Of a stretch of DNA of 64,000 bases, positions 46,622 through 55,807 are shown in pieces. The notes beneath the pieces were generated by a model, which was not told the DNA's origin, searched no databases, and saw nothing but the letters and a program-made list of their open reading frames with translations. Each line of letters starts with the position of its first letter. Positions within the stretch are counted from its first letter, which is position 1. The DNA comes from Desulfosporosinus meridiei DSM 13257 (GTDB taxonomy: Bacteria; Bacillota; Desulfitobacteriia; Desulfitobacteriales; Desulfitobacteriaceae). A program made the translations under genes and the position numbers. The stretch lies in contig NC_018515.1 of NCBI RefSeq assembly GCF_000231385.2, forward strand, positions 1 to 64,000, in the 5' to 3' direction.

Positions 46622-46717
46622 CCAATTGAAAGAATTATGAGGAATACCAAGAGAGAAAAAGGTTAAAACTAGTGGAGGATATTTAACCATTGCTTCTTAA
46701 GGAGGAACAATAATAAA

Positions 46718-49375
46718 ATGGAGATTAGAGAAATCCATGCAGTCGAAGGGGCCAATGTGTACAGCCATCGCCCAATTATTCGAGCTATTGTGGATCTCCA
46801 AGAATGGACGGAACGGTTTACTGATGAACTGGGTGACTTTCGGCAGCGACTTGTTGAACAGCTACCCGGCTTAGAAGAGCACTACTGCTCTAGAGGCAAA
46901 CGCGGAGGGTTCCTAGAGCGTCTACATGAGGGAACTCTTATCGGCCATGTCATTGAACATGTGACTATAGAACTATTAACTCAAGCCGGCCAAACAATTA
47001 AATATGGTAAAACTATGGCTGTATTAGATAAGCCTGGTTGGTATGAAATTATTTTTAATTACGAAGATAAAACCGGTGCCATTGAGGGTTTTAAATTAGG
47101 TTTTTTACTTGTTGATACCCTCTTAAAAGGAAACTCCTTTGATGTATTAAAGGCAGTAAATCAAATTAAATCCGAAATGGCTAAGTGCGAGTTAGGGGTC
47201 TCAACACAAGTAATTGTTAAGGCCTGTGAGGAACGAGGAATTCCAGTTTCTCGTCTCAATGAGGGAAGTTTATTGCAGTTAGGTTATGGCCGCAACCAAA
47301 GACGTATTCAAGCGACAATCACAGATGCAACGTCAAGCATAGGGGTGGATATCGCTTGTGACAAAGAAATGACCAAGAAAGTGCTTAGTGAGGGTGGAGT
47401 GCCTGTTCCATATGGTCTGATTGTGCGAACCGAAGAAGAAGCTGTAAAAGCATTTATTGATATGAATACTTCGGTTGTCATTAAACCCTTGAATGGTAAT
47501 CAAGGGAAGGGAGTAACTCTTCAACTCACAAGCATAGCGGAGGTCAGAGCAGCGTTTAAGGTAGCTCAAACTTATGGCGAGTGGGTTATTATAGAGGAAT
47601 ATATAGAAGGAGAGCATTTCCGCTTAGTTGTTGTAGGCGAGCGGCTGATTGCGGCAGCCAAGAGAGTGCCGGCCCACGTGATTGGAGATGGGCAATCCAC
47701 TATTGAAGAGTTAGTTGCCCAAACTAATTTGGATCCGCTGCGTGGAGATGATCATGAGAAGGTCTTAACGAAGATCAAAATTGATTCCGTCGTCCTTCTG
47801 AACTTAACTCTTAAAGACTTAACCATGGAATCTGTTCCGCTAAAGGGAGAAGTTGTCTACTTGAGGGACAGTGCAAATCTAAGCACCGGAGGGATTGCAG
47901 AAGATGTGACGGATCTTGTACATCCGGATAATGTAGAGATGGCGGTCTATGCCTCGAAGCTGGTAGGGTTAGATGTGGCTGGAATAGACTTAGTTATTGA
48001 GGATATTGAAGCTTCCTATCGCGAGAGAAGAGGCTGTATTATCGAGGTGAACGCAGCTCCGGGTATTCGAATGCATCATTTTCCAAGTAAAGGGAAAGCG
48101 CGAGATGTCGGTAAAGCTATTGTTGAACAAGTTATCCCCACCGGAAACGGACGCATCCCCATTGTTGCAATCAGTGGCACTAATGGCAAAACGACAACTA
48201 CCCGCATGATTAGTAAGTTACTTACAGATCAAAAGCTATTTGTGGGAATGACATCAACTGATGGGATAGTTATTAATAAAAAAATGTGGGCAAGAGGAGA
48301 CATGACCGGGCCGGATAGTGCTAAAGTCGTTTTGAGACATCCACAGGTTCAAGTAGCTGTATTAGAAACCGCAAGAGGAGGAATCCTCCGGTCAGGATTG
48401 GGTTATGATTATGCAGATGTTGCGGTAATTACTAATGTTTCAAGTGATCATCTTGGTCAATACGGAATAGAAACTCTTGAAGATATTGCTCATGTTAAGA
48501 GTCTAATTGCTGAAGTAGTTAAACCCCATAGCTACGTGGTTTTAAATGCTGATGATCCATACGTCGTCCAAATGGCACAGCGAACCAAGGGAAGGGTCAT
48601 CTTCTTCAGCACGGAAAAAGATAATATTCATATTCGAAAACACCTGGCGAAAGGTGGAACAGCGGTCTTTGTACGCAGAGGTATGATACTTCTTTGTCAA
48701 GGCTCCCAGATTTTTCGCATTTGTTCCGTAAAACAAATTCCCGTCACATGGGATGGGAAGGCTAAACACAATATTCAAAATACCCTTGCAGCAATTGCTT
48801 CAGGATGGGCTCTGGGGATAAGTACTGCAGCTATTCGAGATTCTCTCCAAGGGTTTTCTTCAGACTCAGAACACAATCGTGGACGACTTAATCTATATAA
48901 GGTCGATGGTGTGGATGTATTTGTTGATTACGGACATAATGCAGCAGGTATTGCAGAAATTGCTAAAACCCTTAAACATTTTAAGAAGAAATCCCTCGTG
49001 GGCTGTATTACTGTTCCTGGAGATAGACCTGATGAGATGGTGAGAGAAGTAGGGCGGATTGCAGCAAAAGGGTTTCAACGACTGATTATTCGTGAGGATC
49101 AAGATCTACGGGGACGAAAACCCGGTGAAATTGCTCAAATTCTATATCATGAAGCTATAGCCAGTGGTATGGATACTAAGAACATAATGGTTGTACTCCC
49201 AGAGTTAGATGCCTTTTGTCGAGGGCTGGATAGTTGCTCGCCTGGGGACACATTTGTAATGTTCTTTGAGCATCTAGAGCCGATTGAGGAAGAAATTCGA
49301 AAGAGGCTTGAATTGCAGAAGGCTTTATCTTATGTTCCGGCACAGAACGATTGGGTTGTTGGTGGTGAGTTTTAA
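46718..49375 (+). CDS. cphA: Cyanophycin synthetase
   Basis: CphA (885 aa) polymerises aspartate and arginine into cyanophycin using ATP. The N-terminal domain (about 1-160) is followed by an ATP-grasp domain (about 215-480, with SVVIKPLNGNQGKGVTL and EVNAAPGIRMHHFP), then a Mur-ligase domain (P-loop AISGTNGKTTTTRM near 485). That matches the two-active-site architecture. The length equals cyanobacterial-type CphA1. A homologue from Desulfitobacterium hafniense is known to make the polymer, which supports function here. AAGGAGGAACAAT precedes the ATG. No operon extension to ispE is clear because a hairpin intervenes. Confidence 0.95.
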   Translation: MEIREIHAVEGANVYSHRPIIRAIVDLQEWTERFTDELGDFRQRLVEQLPGLEEHYCSRGKRGGFLERLHEGTLIGHVIEHVTIELLTQAGQTIKYGKTMAVLDKPGWYEIIFNYEDKTGAIEGFKLGFLLVDTLLKGNSFDVLKAVNQIKSEMAKCELGVSTQVIVKACEERGIPVSRLNEGSLLQLGYGRNQRRIQATITDATSSIGVDIACDKEMTKKVLSEGGVPVPYGLIVRTEEEAVKAFIDMNTSVVIKPLNGNQGKGVTLQLTSIAEVRAAFKVAQTYGEWVIIEEYIEGEHFRLVVVGERLIAAAKRVPAHVIGDGQSTIEELVAQTNLDPLRGDDHEKVLTKIKIDSVVLLNLTLKDLTMESVPLKGEVVYLRDSANLSTGGIAEDVTDLVHPDNVEMAVYASKLVGLDVAGIDLVIEDIEASYRERRGCIIEVNAAPGIRMHHFPSKGKARDVGKAIVEQVIPTGNGRIPIVAISGTNGKTTTTRMISKLLTDQKLFVGMTSTDGIVINKKMWARGDMTGPDSAKVVLRHPQVQVAVLETARGGILRSGLGYDYADVAVITNVSSDHLGQYGIETLEDIAHVKSLIAEVVKPHSYVVLNADDPYVVQMAQRTKGRVIFFSTEKDNIHIRKHLAKGGTAVFVRRGMILLCQGSQIFRICSVKQIPVTWDGKAKHNIQNTLAAIASGWALGISTAAIRDSLQGFSSDSEHNRGRLNLYKVDGVDVFVDYGHNAAGIAEIAKTLKHFKKKSLVGCITVPGDRPDEMVREVGRIAAKGFQRLIIREDQDLRGRKPGEIAQILYHEAIASGMDTKNIMVVLPELDAFCRGLDSCSPGDTFVMFFEHLEPIEEEIRKRLELQKALSYVPAQNDWVVGGEF

Positions 49376-49417
49376 AAACTTAAAGTATTCAAAGGGTAGT
49401 TTTAGTAAAGAGTTTTG

Positions 49418-49444
49418 TAGGGGCGAGGATTATCTTCGCCCCTA
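49418..49444 (+). terminator. Hairpin after cphA
   Basis: TAGGGGCGA and TCGCCCCTA pair, with a near-palindromic GGATTATC centre. The downstream T content is modest (TTGTTCT), so termination may be partial. Confidence 0.5.
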
Positions 49445-49546
49445 TTGTTCTATTAAGATTTTGCCTAATGAAGTGCTGGAACTCCAACCTGAAAATATGT
49501 ATAATAGTAGGAAATGCTCTGGCAATGTTCGGAAGAGGTAATGTAT

Positions 49547-50398
49547 ATGGGAGAATCTTTTCTTACAATGTTCGCAAATGCGAAGATTAATTTAGCATTG
49601 GCCATAACTGGTGTCCGGGAAGATGGGTTCCATGATCTTCAGAGTGTTATGCAATCCATTGAATTACACGATATTGTTAAGGTTCGTCGTTATGGTGAAA
49701 AAATCGTATGTCGTTGTGGAAGATTAAGTGGTTCGGGAAATTTGGCCTATAAGGCAGCGATGGAGTTTTTAGAACAAGCTAAACTATCCGGTGGAATAGA
49801 GATTGAAATTGAAAAACACATTCCGATACAGGCTGGATTAGCTGGAGGGAGTGCTGATGCCGCAGCCACTCTTTGTTTATTAAATCGGCTTTATGATGAA
49901 CCCTTAAGCACTGATGAGCTGCTTAAGCTGGCAGGTATATGTGGAGCGGATGTGGCCTTTTGTCTTCAAGGTGGAACCATGTGGGCAACGGGACGTGGTG
50001 AGCGGCTCGAGCCATTGCCTAAAGCTCCCAGAATAGATCTTGTCTTAATAAAGCCAGATTCAGGAGTGAATACGGGGGAGGCTTATCGACAGTTTGACTT
50101 ATTAGGACAATCAGGTCAATTAAGCAAAATGGATTGGGAAAAGGCCTTAGAGGAAAAATCAGTACACAGAATTAGGGAACTTCTCTATAATGATCTGGAA
50201 CCTGCCTCAATTCAACTAGTTCCCATTATTCAAGAATATAAGAAAATTTTAGTGGATTTGGGATGTTCGGGAGCCTTAATGTCTGGAAGCGGCTCGAGTG
50301 TATTTGGAATTGCCCAAGGAGAGAACCATGCGAGGCAAGTTGCATCCGAGTTGAGAAAAAGGGGTTTTAAACACGTTTGGGTGACAAATACTATCTAA
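49547..50398 (+). CDS. ispE: 4-diphosphocytidyl-2-C-methyl-D-erythritol kinase
   Basis: IspE (283 aa) phosphorylates CDP-methylerythritol in the non-mevalonate isoprenoid pathway. GHMP kinase motifs are AKINLALAITG, PIQAGLAGGSADAAATL and the C-terminal LMSGSGSSVFG. The ATG at 49547 has GAAGAGGT 7 nt upstream; ATG 49541 is too close to it. ispE-purR-spoVG-glmU-prs is the standard Firmicute order, with a GntR gene inserted here after ispE. Confidence 0.95.
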   Translation: MGESFLTMFANAKINLALAITGVREDGFHDLQSVMQSIELHDIVKVRRYGEKIVCRCGRLSGSGNLAYKAAMEFLEQAKLSGGIEIEIEKHIPIQAGLAGGSADAAATLCLLNRLYDEPLSTDELLKLAGICGADVAFCLQGGTMWATGRGERLEPLPKAPRIDLVLIKPDSGVNTGEAYRQFDLLGQSGQLSKMDWEKALEEKSVHRIRELLYNDLEPASIQLVPIIQEYKKILVDLGCSGALMSGSGSSVFGIAQGENHARQVASELRKRGFKHVWVTNTI

Positions 50399-50427
50399 AA
50401 ATAATTCTTCTGAAAGGGGATATTAGG

Positions 50428-51126
50428 ATGGGAAAACGATTATTGCCGGTGATACTAGACGGTTATAAACCATTACGGGAGATTGTTTTTGAGTCTATGA
50501 GGGATGCGATTTTAAGTGGCGTTCTTGAACCGGGAGAGAGGCTGATGGAGATTCAGTTAGCCGAAGAAATGGGGGTTAGCCGAACCCCGGTACGTGAAGC
50601 AATTCGGAAATTAGAATTGGAGAACTTTGTTGTCATGATTCCACGTAAGGGGGCCTATGTTGCCGGGGTTTCGTCAAAAGATGTCGCTGATGTTTTCGAA
50701 ATACGTTCAGCTCTTGAAGGGCTGGCAGCAGGGCTGGCAGCAGAACGTATTACGGAAGATGAATTAGAACAAATGGAGCGAGTATTATTTTATCGAGCCA
50801 ATGCCGAAGGCGAGATGGATTTAGAGCAGATTGTAAAGTCTGACACGGATTTTCATGCCTTGGTGTATAGTGCGAGCCGCAATGAACGATTAATTCAGAT
50901 TTTAGCTAACTTGAGGGAACAAATCCAACGTTTTCGGGCCACTTCTTTAGCGGTACCAGGACGAAATAAGCTGGCTCTTGAGGAGCATAGAATGATTGTT
51001 GAAGCATTAAGAAAACATGATAGCGAAGAAGCCCAGTCATTAGCAATGGCGCATATAGTTACAGCAGAGAATGTCATGTTTGATGTACTCAGTATTAAGA
51101 ATGAGCCGGACAAGGTGGATAAATAA
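50428..51126 (+). CDS. GntR family regulator, FadR/FCD subgroup
   Basis: The 232-residue protein has an N-terminal winged helix (LREIVFESMRDAILSG...LAEEMGVSRTPVREAIRKLE, about 10-75) and an all-helical FCD ligand domain (about 90-220). In the latter, DTDFHALVY, EEHRMIVEAL and MAHI supply the Asp and His residues that bind metal in this group. The effector is unknown. The ATG at 50428 follows AAAGGGG. It sits 29 nt after ispE and 2 nt before purR, so it likely belongs to their transcript. Confidence 0.88.
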   Translation: MGKRLLPVILDGYKPLREIVFESMRDAILSGVLEPGERLMEIQLAEEMGVSRTPVREAIRKLELENFVVMIPRKGAYVAGVSSKDVADVFEIRSALEGLAAGLAAERITEDELEQMERVLFYRANAEGEMDLEQIVKSDTDFHALVYSASRNERLIQILANLREQIQRFRATSLAVPGRNKLALEEHRMIVEALRKHDSEEAQSLAMAHIVTAENVMFDVLSIKNEPDKVDK

Positions 51127-51128
51127 TC

Positions 51129-51944
51129 GTGGAGAAAATGAAAAGAGCGGAACGGATGGTGGCCATCACTCAAGTGCTGATGTTAAAGCCCAATGTCCTG
51201 ACTCCTTTAGCCTTATTTGCAGAACAATTTCGAACAGCTAAGTCCACAATTAGTGAGGATTTAATGGCTGTCAAGGGGAGTTTGCAGCTCTCCGGGCATG
51301 GTCATCTTGAAACCATTCCAGGGGCTGCCGGAGGGGTGCGTTATATTCCGGAGATTTCCAAGGGAGAAGCAACTGCCGTGCTCAATTCCTTAGCAGAACG
51401 GTTGAATGATAAAGAGCGAATTTTAGCGGGTGGCTTTATTTACATGACGGATTTGTTGTTTAATCCATCTATTCTACGACCACTAGGGTTAATATTTGCA
51501 GGTGCCTTTCGACAAAAGAAGCCTGATGTAGTAGTAACTATCGAAACTAAAGGTATTCCCTTGGCCCTTGTCACAGCAGAGGCGCTGGGAGTGCCTATGG
51601 TGGTCATACGAAGCGGCAACAAGGTTACGGAAGGTTCCTCGGTCAGCATCAATTATGTTTCCGGGTCATCCCGACGTATTCAAACAATGTCCCTTTCTAG
51701 AAGAGCTTTAGAAGCACGACAACGAGTGCTGATTATTGATGATTTCATGAAAGCCGGCGGAACAGCGTTGGGAATCAAAAGTCTGATGGAAGAATTTCAA
51801 GCAGATGTTGTCGGTATTGGTATTTTGGTGGAAGCACAAATAACTTCAGAGCCAAAGCTTGTTGAAGGGTATCTGTCGTTGTTACAGCTTAAGGAGTTGA
51901 ATCCTGACTCAGGAAAAACCACAGTTGTTCCTGTCTTTTTGTAA
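51129..51944 (+). CDS. purR: Purine operon repressor PurR
   Basis: PurR (271 aa) represses purine synthesis genes in Gram-positives and senses PRPP. The N-terminal winged helix (about 4-75) is followed by a phosphoribosyltransferase-like domain with the PRPP motif VLIIDDFMKAGGTALG near residue 200. GTG 51129 is the probable start, with AAGGTGG about 9 nt upstream. ATG 51138 is an alternative. yabJ, which usually follows, is absent. Confidence 0.93.
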   Translation: MEKMKRAERMVAITQVLMLKPNVLTPLALFAEQFRTAKSTISEDLMAVKGSLQLSGHGHLETIPGAAGGVRYIPEISKGEATAVLNSLAERLNDKERILAGGFIYMTDLLFNPSILRPLGLIFAGAFRQKKPDVVVTIETKGIPLALVTAEALGVPMVVIRSGNKVTEGSSVSINYVSGSSRRIQTMSLSRRALEARQRVLIIDDFMKAGGTALGIKSLMEEFQADVVGIGILVEAQITSEPKLVEGYLSLLQLKELNPDSGKTTVVPVFL

Positions 51945-51982
51945 AAAAGATATAGGATATTTTTATAAATTAAAAGAAATTT

Positions 51983-52008
51983 TCCTGAATTTGAGGCAGG
52001 ATTTTTTT
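51983..52008 (+). terminator. Short terminator after purR
   Basis: TCCTG pairs with CAGGA, followed by seven T residues. The stem is short. It overlaps the sigma-H-type promoter of spoVG. Confidence 0.45.
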
Positions 52009-52024
52009 ACCATACAGAGAATAT
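51996..52024 (+). promoter_or_regulatory. Sigma-H promoter of spoVG
   Basis: GCAGGATTT (51996-52004), an 11-nt spacer and AGAGAATAT (52016-52024) match every fixed position of the sigma-H consensus RNAGGAWWW-N11-12-RNNGAATWW. spoVG is a classical sigma-H gene in B. subtilis, so position and sequence agree. Confidence 0.7.
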
Positions 52025-52065
52025 TATTATGAATAGGCCCGGAAGTGGAAGGGTGGTGATTCATA

Positions 52066-52320
52066 ATGAATATTACCGATGTGCGGGTTCGGAAGATTAA
52101 TACTGAAGGAAAAATGAAAGCAGTAGTCTCAGTAACCTTTGATAATGCTTTCGTTGTTCACGATGTCAAAGTTGTAGAAGGTATGAATGGGATTTTTGTA
52201 GCTATGCCAAGTCGTAAAACTCCTGAAGGGGAATTTCGTGATATCGCCCATCCCATTTCAGCTGTTGCCAGAGAAGTCATTCAGACTGCGGTTTTAAAAG
52301 CTTATCAAGAAGCCATTTGA
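52066..52320 (+). CDS. spoVG: Septation/sporulation regulator SpoVG
   Basis: The 84-residue protein starts [26 protein letters not shown] and contains [21 protein letters not shown], the hallmark of SpoVG, a small nucleic-acid-binding regulator affecting septation, virulence traits and sporulation. The ribosome-binding region GGGTGGTGATTCATA resembles the well-known strong spoVG site of bacilli. It follows purR directly because yabJ is missing. Confidence 0.96.
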   Translation: MNITDVRVRKINTEGKMKAVVSVTFDNAFVVHDVKVVEGMNGIFVAMPSRKTPEGEFRDIAHPISAVAREVIQTAVLKAYQEAI

Positions 52321-52344
52321 ATAGCTTATTTCAGATATTTTAGG

Positions 52345-52384
52345 CATGCTAAAGGGGACCTTGCAGTTGGGTCTCCTTTAGCGT
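52345..52384 (+). terminator. Long hairpin after spoVG
   Basis: A fully paired 16-bp stem (CATGCTAAAGGGGACC with GGTCTCCTTTAGCGTG, G-U pairs included) with an 8-nt loop is followed after 5 nt by TTTTTT. It probably terminates spoVG. The rest of the gap to glmU (52386-52612) holds the glmU promoter and nothing else I can identify. Confidence 0.7.
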
Positions 52385-52527
52385 GTCTAAATTTTTTATG
52401 ATTGGGAATAATGGGGCTTTAATAGGAATTAAATGACCATAAGATAAAAAGGGTTGAGAAAATAAAAAAGGATTCTTGCTAAATTTGGCGAATAAGTTAG
52501 ATTTGAGGTCTGCTACAAAAGTCTTAG

Positions 52528-52556
52528 TTGCACTTAAGCCATCTGAAAGTTATACT
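52528..52556 (+). promoter_or_regulatory. Promoter of glmU-prs
   Basis: TTGCAC (52528-52533), a 17-nt spacer and TATACT (52551-52556) stand 57 nt before glmU. Confidence 0.55.
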
Positions 52557-52612
52557 TTTACGGGTATATAAAATAAGTAGAGGTTAAACTAGAGCTGGAG
52601 GCGAATTAGATT

Positions 52613-53974
52613 ATGTCTAATTTGGTAGCGGTGATTATGGCAGCAGGAAAAGGTACAAGAATGAAATCAAAGTTGCCGAAAGTTATGCATACATTGGCTG
52701 GAAAAACTCTTGTAGAACATGTCTTGGATATGGTGGGCAAAGTCGGGGTTAACCGCCCGCTGGTTATTGTAGGACATGGCCGGGAGAGTGTCGAAGCCTG
52801 TATAAATAATAGAGCGGAGATTGTCATTCAAACTGAACAACTTGGTACCGGACATGCAGTTCTGCAAGCGATGCCTTATGTAGAAGATGATCAGACGGTT
52901 CTTGTTTTAAGCGGTGATCAACCGTTGCTTAGATCCGAGACTTTAAATGCTCTGGTTGAATTGCATCAGGCTCAGGGGGCCAGTGCTACGGTTTTGACAG
53001 CCGTTATCGAGCAGCCTTTTGGATATGGCAGGATTATTAAAAAGGGTGTGGATCTTGTTAGGATTGTTGAAGAAAAAGATGCAAGTCCAGAGGAAAGGGA
53101 GATTAAGGAAATAAACACCGGGACCTACTGTTTTAAGGGATCGGCATTAAAAACTGCACTGTCAAAGATTACAACCCAGAATGCCCAAGGGGAATATTAT
53201 CTAACGGAAGTATTTGATATTTTCCTTAAAAATCAAGAAAAAATATTAACCTATAGTACAACCAATTCCTATGAAGCCCTAGGCATTAATAGTCGTGGTC
53301 AATTAGCTGAGGCTGAGGCAATTGTACGTAAGAGCATCTTAGACTATTGGATGGCCGAGGGAGTTACAATTGTTGATCCGGTGTCTACATTTATTGGGAT
53401 AGATGTAGAACTGGCTCAGGACGTGACAATATTGCCGTTTACACGATTATTAGGTAAAACTGTGATTGAAGAAGATGCTGTTATTGGGCCACAGACAACC
53501 ATCGATAATTGTATCGTTGGATGTGGTGCCGCAGTAACTTACACGGTAGCTAGGGATTCGGAAATAGGTGAAGGTTGTAATATTGGTCCGTTCAGTTACT
53601 TGCGTCCAGGCACTAAGTTAGGACCTGCGGTCAAGATAGGGGACTTTGTCGAAATCAAAAATAGCTGGATTGAAGCTGGAGCCAAGGTGCCCCATTTAAG
53701 TTATATTGGGGATGCGCATGTTGGGAAATCTGCTAATATCGGAGCGGGAACAATTACTTGTAACTATGATGGGGTTAACAAACATCTCACCAAGATTGGA
53801 GATCATGCATTTATTGGCAGCAATACTAATTTAGTTGCGCCTGTCGAAGTGGGGGAATATGCAGTCACGGGTGCAGGGTCAACTGTTACTAAGGATGTAC
53901 CGGCAAAGGCCTTGGTTGTTGAACGGAGCCAACAAGTTATCAAGGAACATTGGCATCGCGAAAAGATTAAATAG
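52613..53974 (+). CDS. glmU: Bifunctional GlmU (UDP-GlcNAc synthesis)
   Basis: GlmU (453 aa) acetylates glucosamine 1-phosphate and couples it to UTP, giving UDP-GlcNAc for the cell wall. The N-terminal uridyltransferase has VIMAAGKGTRMKSKLPKVMH. The C-terminal left-handed beta-helix (about 250-450) carries hexapeptide repeats and the acetyltransferase residues in GAGTITCNYDGVNKH. prs follows by 15 nt. Confidence 0.97.
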   Translation: MSNLVAVIMAAGKGTRMKSKLPKVMHTLAGKTLVEHVLDMVGKVGVNRPLVIVGHGRESVEACINNRAEIVIQTEQLGTGHAVLQAMPYVEDDQTVLVLSGDQPLLRSETLNALVELHQAQGASATVLTAVIEQPFGYGRIIKKGVDLVRIVEEKDASPEEREIKEINTGTYCFKGSALKTALSKITTQNAQGEYYLTEVFDIFLKNQEKILTYSTTNSYEALGINSRGQLAEAEAIVRKSILDYWMAEGVTIVDPVSTFIGIDVELAQDVTILPFTRLLGKTVIEEDAVIGPQTTIDNCIVGCGAAVTYTVARDSEIGEGCNIGPFSYLRPGTKLGPAVKIGDFVEIKNSWIEAGAKVPHLSYIGDAHVGKSANIGAGTITCNYDGVNKHLTKIGDHAFIGSNTNLVAPVEVGEYAVTGAGSTVTKDVPAKALVVERSQQVIKEHWHREKIK

Positions 53975-53989
53975 GGGGCAAAAAGAGGC

Positions 53990-54928
53990 ATGGCAGCAAA
54001 GGAATTTAAAATTTTTTGTGGGAATGCTAATCGTCCATTGGCACAAGAAATTGTAGACTATCTGGGAGTACCACTCGGTCAAGCGAAAATTAAACGTTTC
54101 CAAGACGGAGAGACATGTTTAGCTATCGATGAAAGTGTCCGAGGGGCAGATATTTATGTTGTTCAGCCAACATGTTACCCGACAAACGACAATATTATGG
54201 AATTGCTGATTATGATCGATGCTATACGCAGGGCGTCAGCACGTCGAATTACGGCAGTTATGCCTTATTATGGTTATGCACGTCAAGAGCGAAAGACTAG
54301 GGCTCGTGACCCTATTACAGCAAAGTTGATGGCGAACCTTATAACAACCGCTGGAGCAGATCGTGTTGTCACTATGGACTTACATGCTCCTGCAATTCAA
54401 GGATTCTTTGATATTCCACTCGATCACTTGCCCGGTGTGCCTATTTTGGCAGAATACTTTAGGGAGAAGGGTCTGGAAAACCTCTGTGTGGTTTCTCCGG
54501 ACTTAGGTGGCGTAACTCGGGCCAGAGATTTAGCTGAACGGATTGGTGCATCACTTGCTATTATCGATAAGAGACGACCGGAAGCAAATGTTTCGGAAAT
54601 CATGCATGTCATCGGAGAGTTGAAAGGTAAAACGGTTATTATGATTGATGATATTATTGATACAGCCGGAACAATCACTCAAGGAGCTCAGGCTCTGGTT
54701 GAGCGGGGAGCGAAGGAAGTCTATGCCTGTTGTACTCATCCTGTATTGTCAGGACCTGCTGTGGAACGCTTGGCTAACTCGGTTATTCGTGAACTTGTCG
54801 TGACGAATACAATACCTTTAAGGGAGAAAGTAATTCCCCAAATTAAAGTCTTGTCAGTAGCTCCATTATTAGGGGAAGCTATAGTTCGGATTCATGAAGA
54901 TCTCTCAGTGAGCAAACTTTTTAGTTAA
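53990..54928 (+). CDS. prs: Ribose-phosphate pyrophosphokinase
   Basis: Prs (312 aa) makes PRPP from ribose 5-phosphate and ATP for purine, pyrimidine, His and Trp synthesis. Motifs are the N-terminal [53 protein letters not shown] and the PRPP loop [16 protein letters not shown]. It is likely transcribed with glmU. Its product is the effector sensed by PurR upstream. Confidence 0.97.
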   Translation: MAAKEFKIFCGNANRPLAQEIVDYLGVPLGQAKIKRFQDGETCLAIDESVRGADIYVVQPTCYPTNDNIMELLIMIDAIRRASARRITAVMPYYGYARQERKTRARDPITAKLMANLITTAGADRVVTMDLHAPAIQGFFDIPLDHLPGVPILAEYFREKGLENLCVVSPDLGGVTRARDLAERIGASLAIIDKRRPEANVSEIMHVIGELKGKTVIMIDDIIDTAGTITQGAQALVERGAKEVYACCTHPVLSGPAVERLANSVIRELVVTNTIPLREKVIPQIKVLSVAPLLGEAIVRIHEDLSVSKLFS

Positions 54929-54968
54929 TAAGTTGGACCTATTGTCTGAGGAAATAGAGCAAAAGCAT

Positions 54969-55005
54969 AAAAAGAGGCCCCCGGGGCTTTATCCCTGGGG
55001 GTCTT
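54969..55005 (-). terminator. Terminator overlapping the end of the PRC-barrel gene
   Basis: On the minus strand GACCCCCAGGGAT pairs with the GCCCCGGGGGCC region and is followed by CTCTTTTT. The 5' stem arm encodes the last codons and stop of the gene. On the plus strand it may also end prs transcription. Confidence 0.65.
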
Positions 55006-55717
55006 TGGGTGTAGGTATCTCTGAGACAGTTTCCTCCTCAATTGGCAGATCTGAGCCGGCTTGCGGAACAATGACCAGTTCTTTAGTATCGGGGAGCTGA
55101 GAGACAGATTTAACCTTATCTTTTTTAAAATAATGACTGATAGTATGAGTGGTGTCGGAGGCTAGGCTGGATGTTGTATGAATAAGATTTTTAAAGGAAT
55201 TACTCAGGCCTTTGTCTGATACAGTAAGTGCATTTTCACTTCCTTTTTGACTTATAATAACATCATGGCCGATAGTGGTAATGTAATCTGCCGAAATAGA
55301 CGCCTTGCCATTAAGAAAGCCCTCTAACTTGCCACCAGAAATCTCAATCTCTGTTATTTTACCGGTACTTGGATCTACATAATACTCTTCTGCTGTTCCA
55401 AGGGTTTTCCCGGTTTCTGTGACCATTTTTGTTCCGATGATGGTCAGCTTTTCCTTGACTAAATCTAATAACTCAGGCATACTTGAGGTTTTTTCAACGT
55501 GAGACTCCTTACTAATGGTAATCGCATCGTCGCCAACGCTGACGACTTTTGCATAGGGTATAATGCGTTGATCCTTAAAAAAGCCCTTAGGGTCTACGAC
55601 AATTGCTGCAAGGGATTTTGTGCTTGCATTAAGAATTAAGCTTTTTACATAGCCTAGCTGCTGTCCTTCTTGGAGGGAAATAATGGGTAAGGATAGAAAT
55701 TTTCTGCTGGGTTTCAT
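54989..55717 (-). CDS. PRC-barrel domain protein
   Basis: The 242-residue protein has two PRC-barrel units: about 1-80 (MKPSRKFLSLPIISLQEGQ...GYVKSLILN) and about 92-165 (IGTKMVTETGKTLGTAEEYYVD). A low-complexity Ser/Thr/Asp tail ends DLPIEEETVSEIPTPKDPQ. PRC-barrels occur in RimM, photosynthetic reaction-centre H subunits and sporulation proteins such as YlmC/YmxH. The specific role is unknown. GGGGGTGAACT precedes the ATG. It diverges from pth and takes the place where bacilli have ctc. Confidence 0.85.
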   Translation of the reverse strand: MKPSRKFLSLPIISLQEGQQLGYVKSLILNASTKSLAAIVVDPKGFFKDQRIIPYAKVVSVGDDAITISKESHVEKTSSMPELLDLVKEKLTIIGTKMVTETGKTLGTAEEYYVDPSTGKITEIEISGGKLEGFLNGKASISADYITTIGHDVIISQKGSENALTVSDKGLSNSFKNLIHTTSSLASDTTHTISHYFKKDKVKSVSQLPDTKELVIVPQAGSDLPIEEETVSEIPTPKDPQG

Positions 55718-55807
55718 AGTTCACCCCCTCTATTTAGTGTGAATTCGTTTCCTATTCTTAAAGAATGTATTCAAAGTGTGGCATGAATATGCTTTGGAGG
55801 AGATAAG

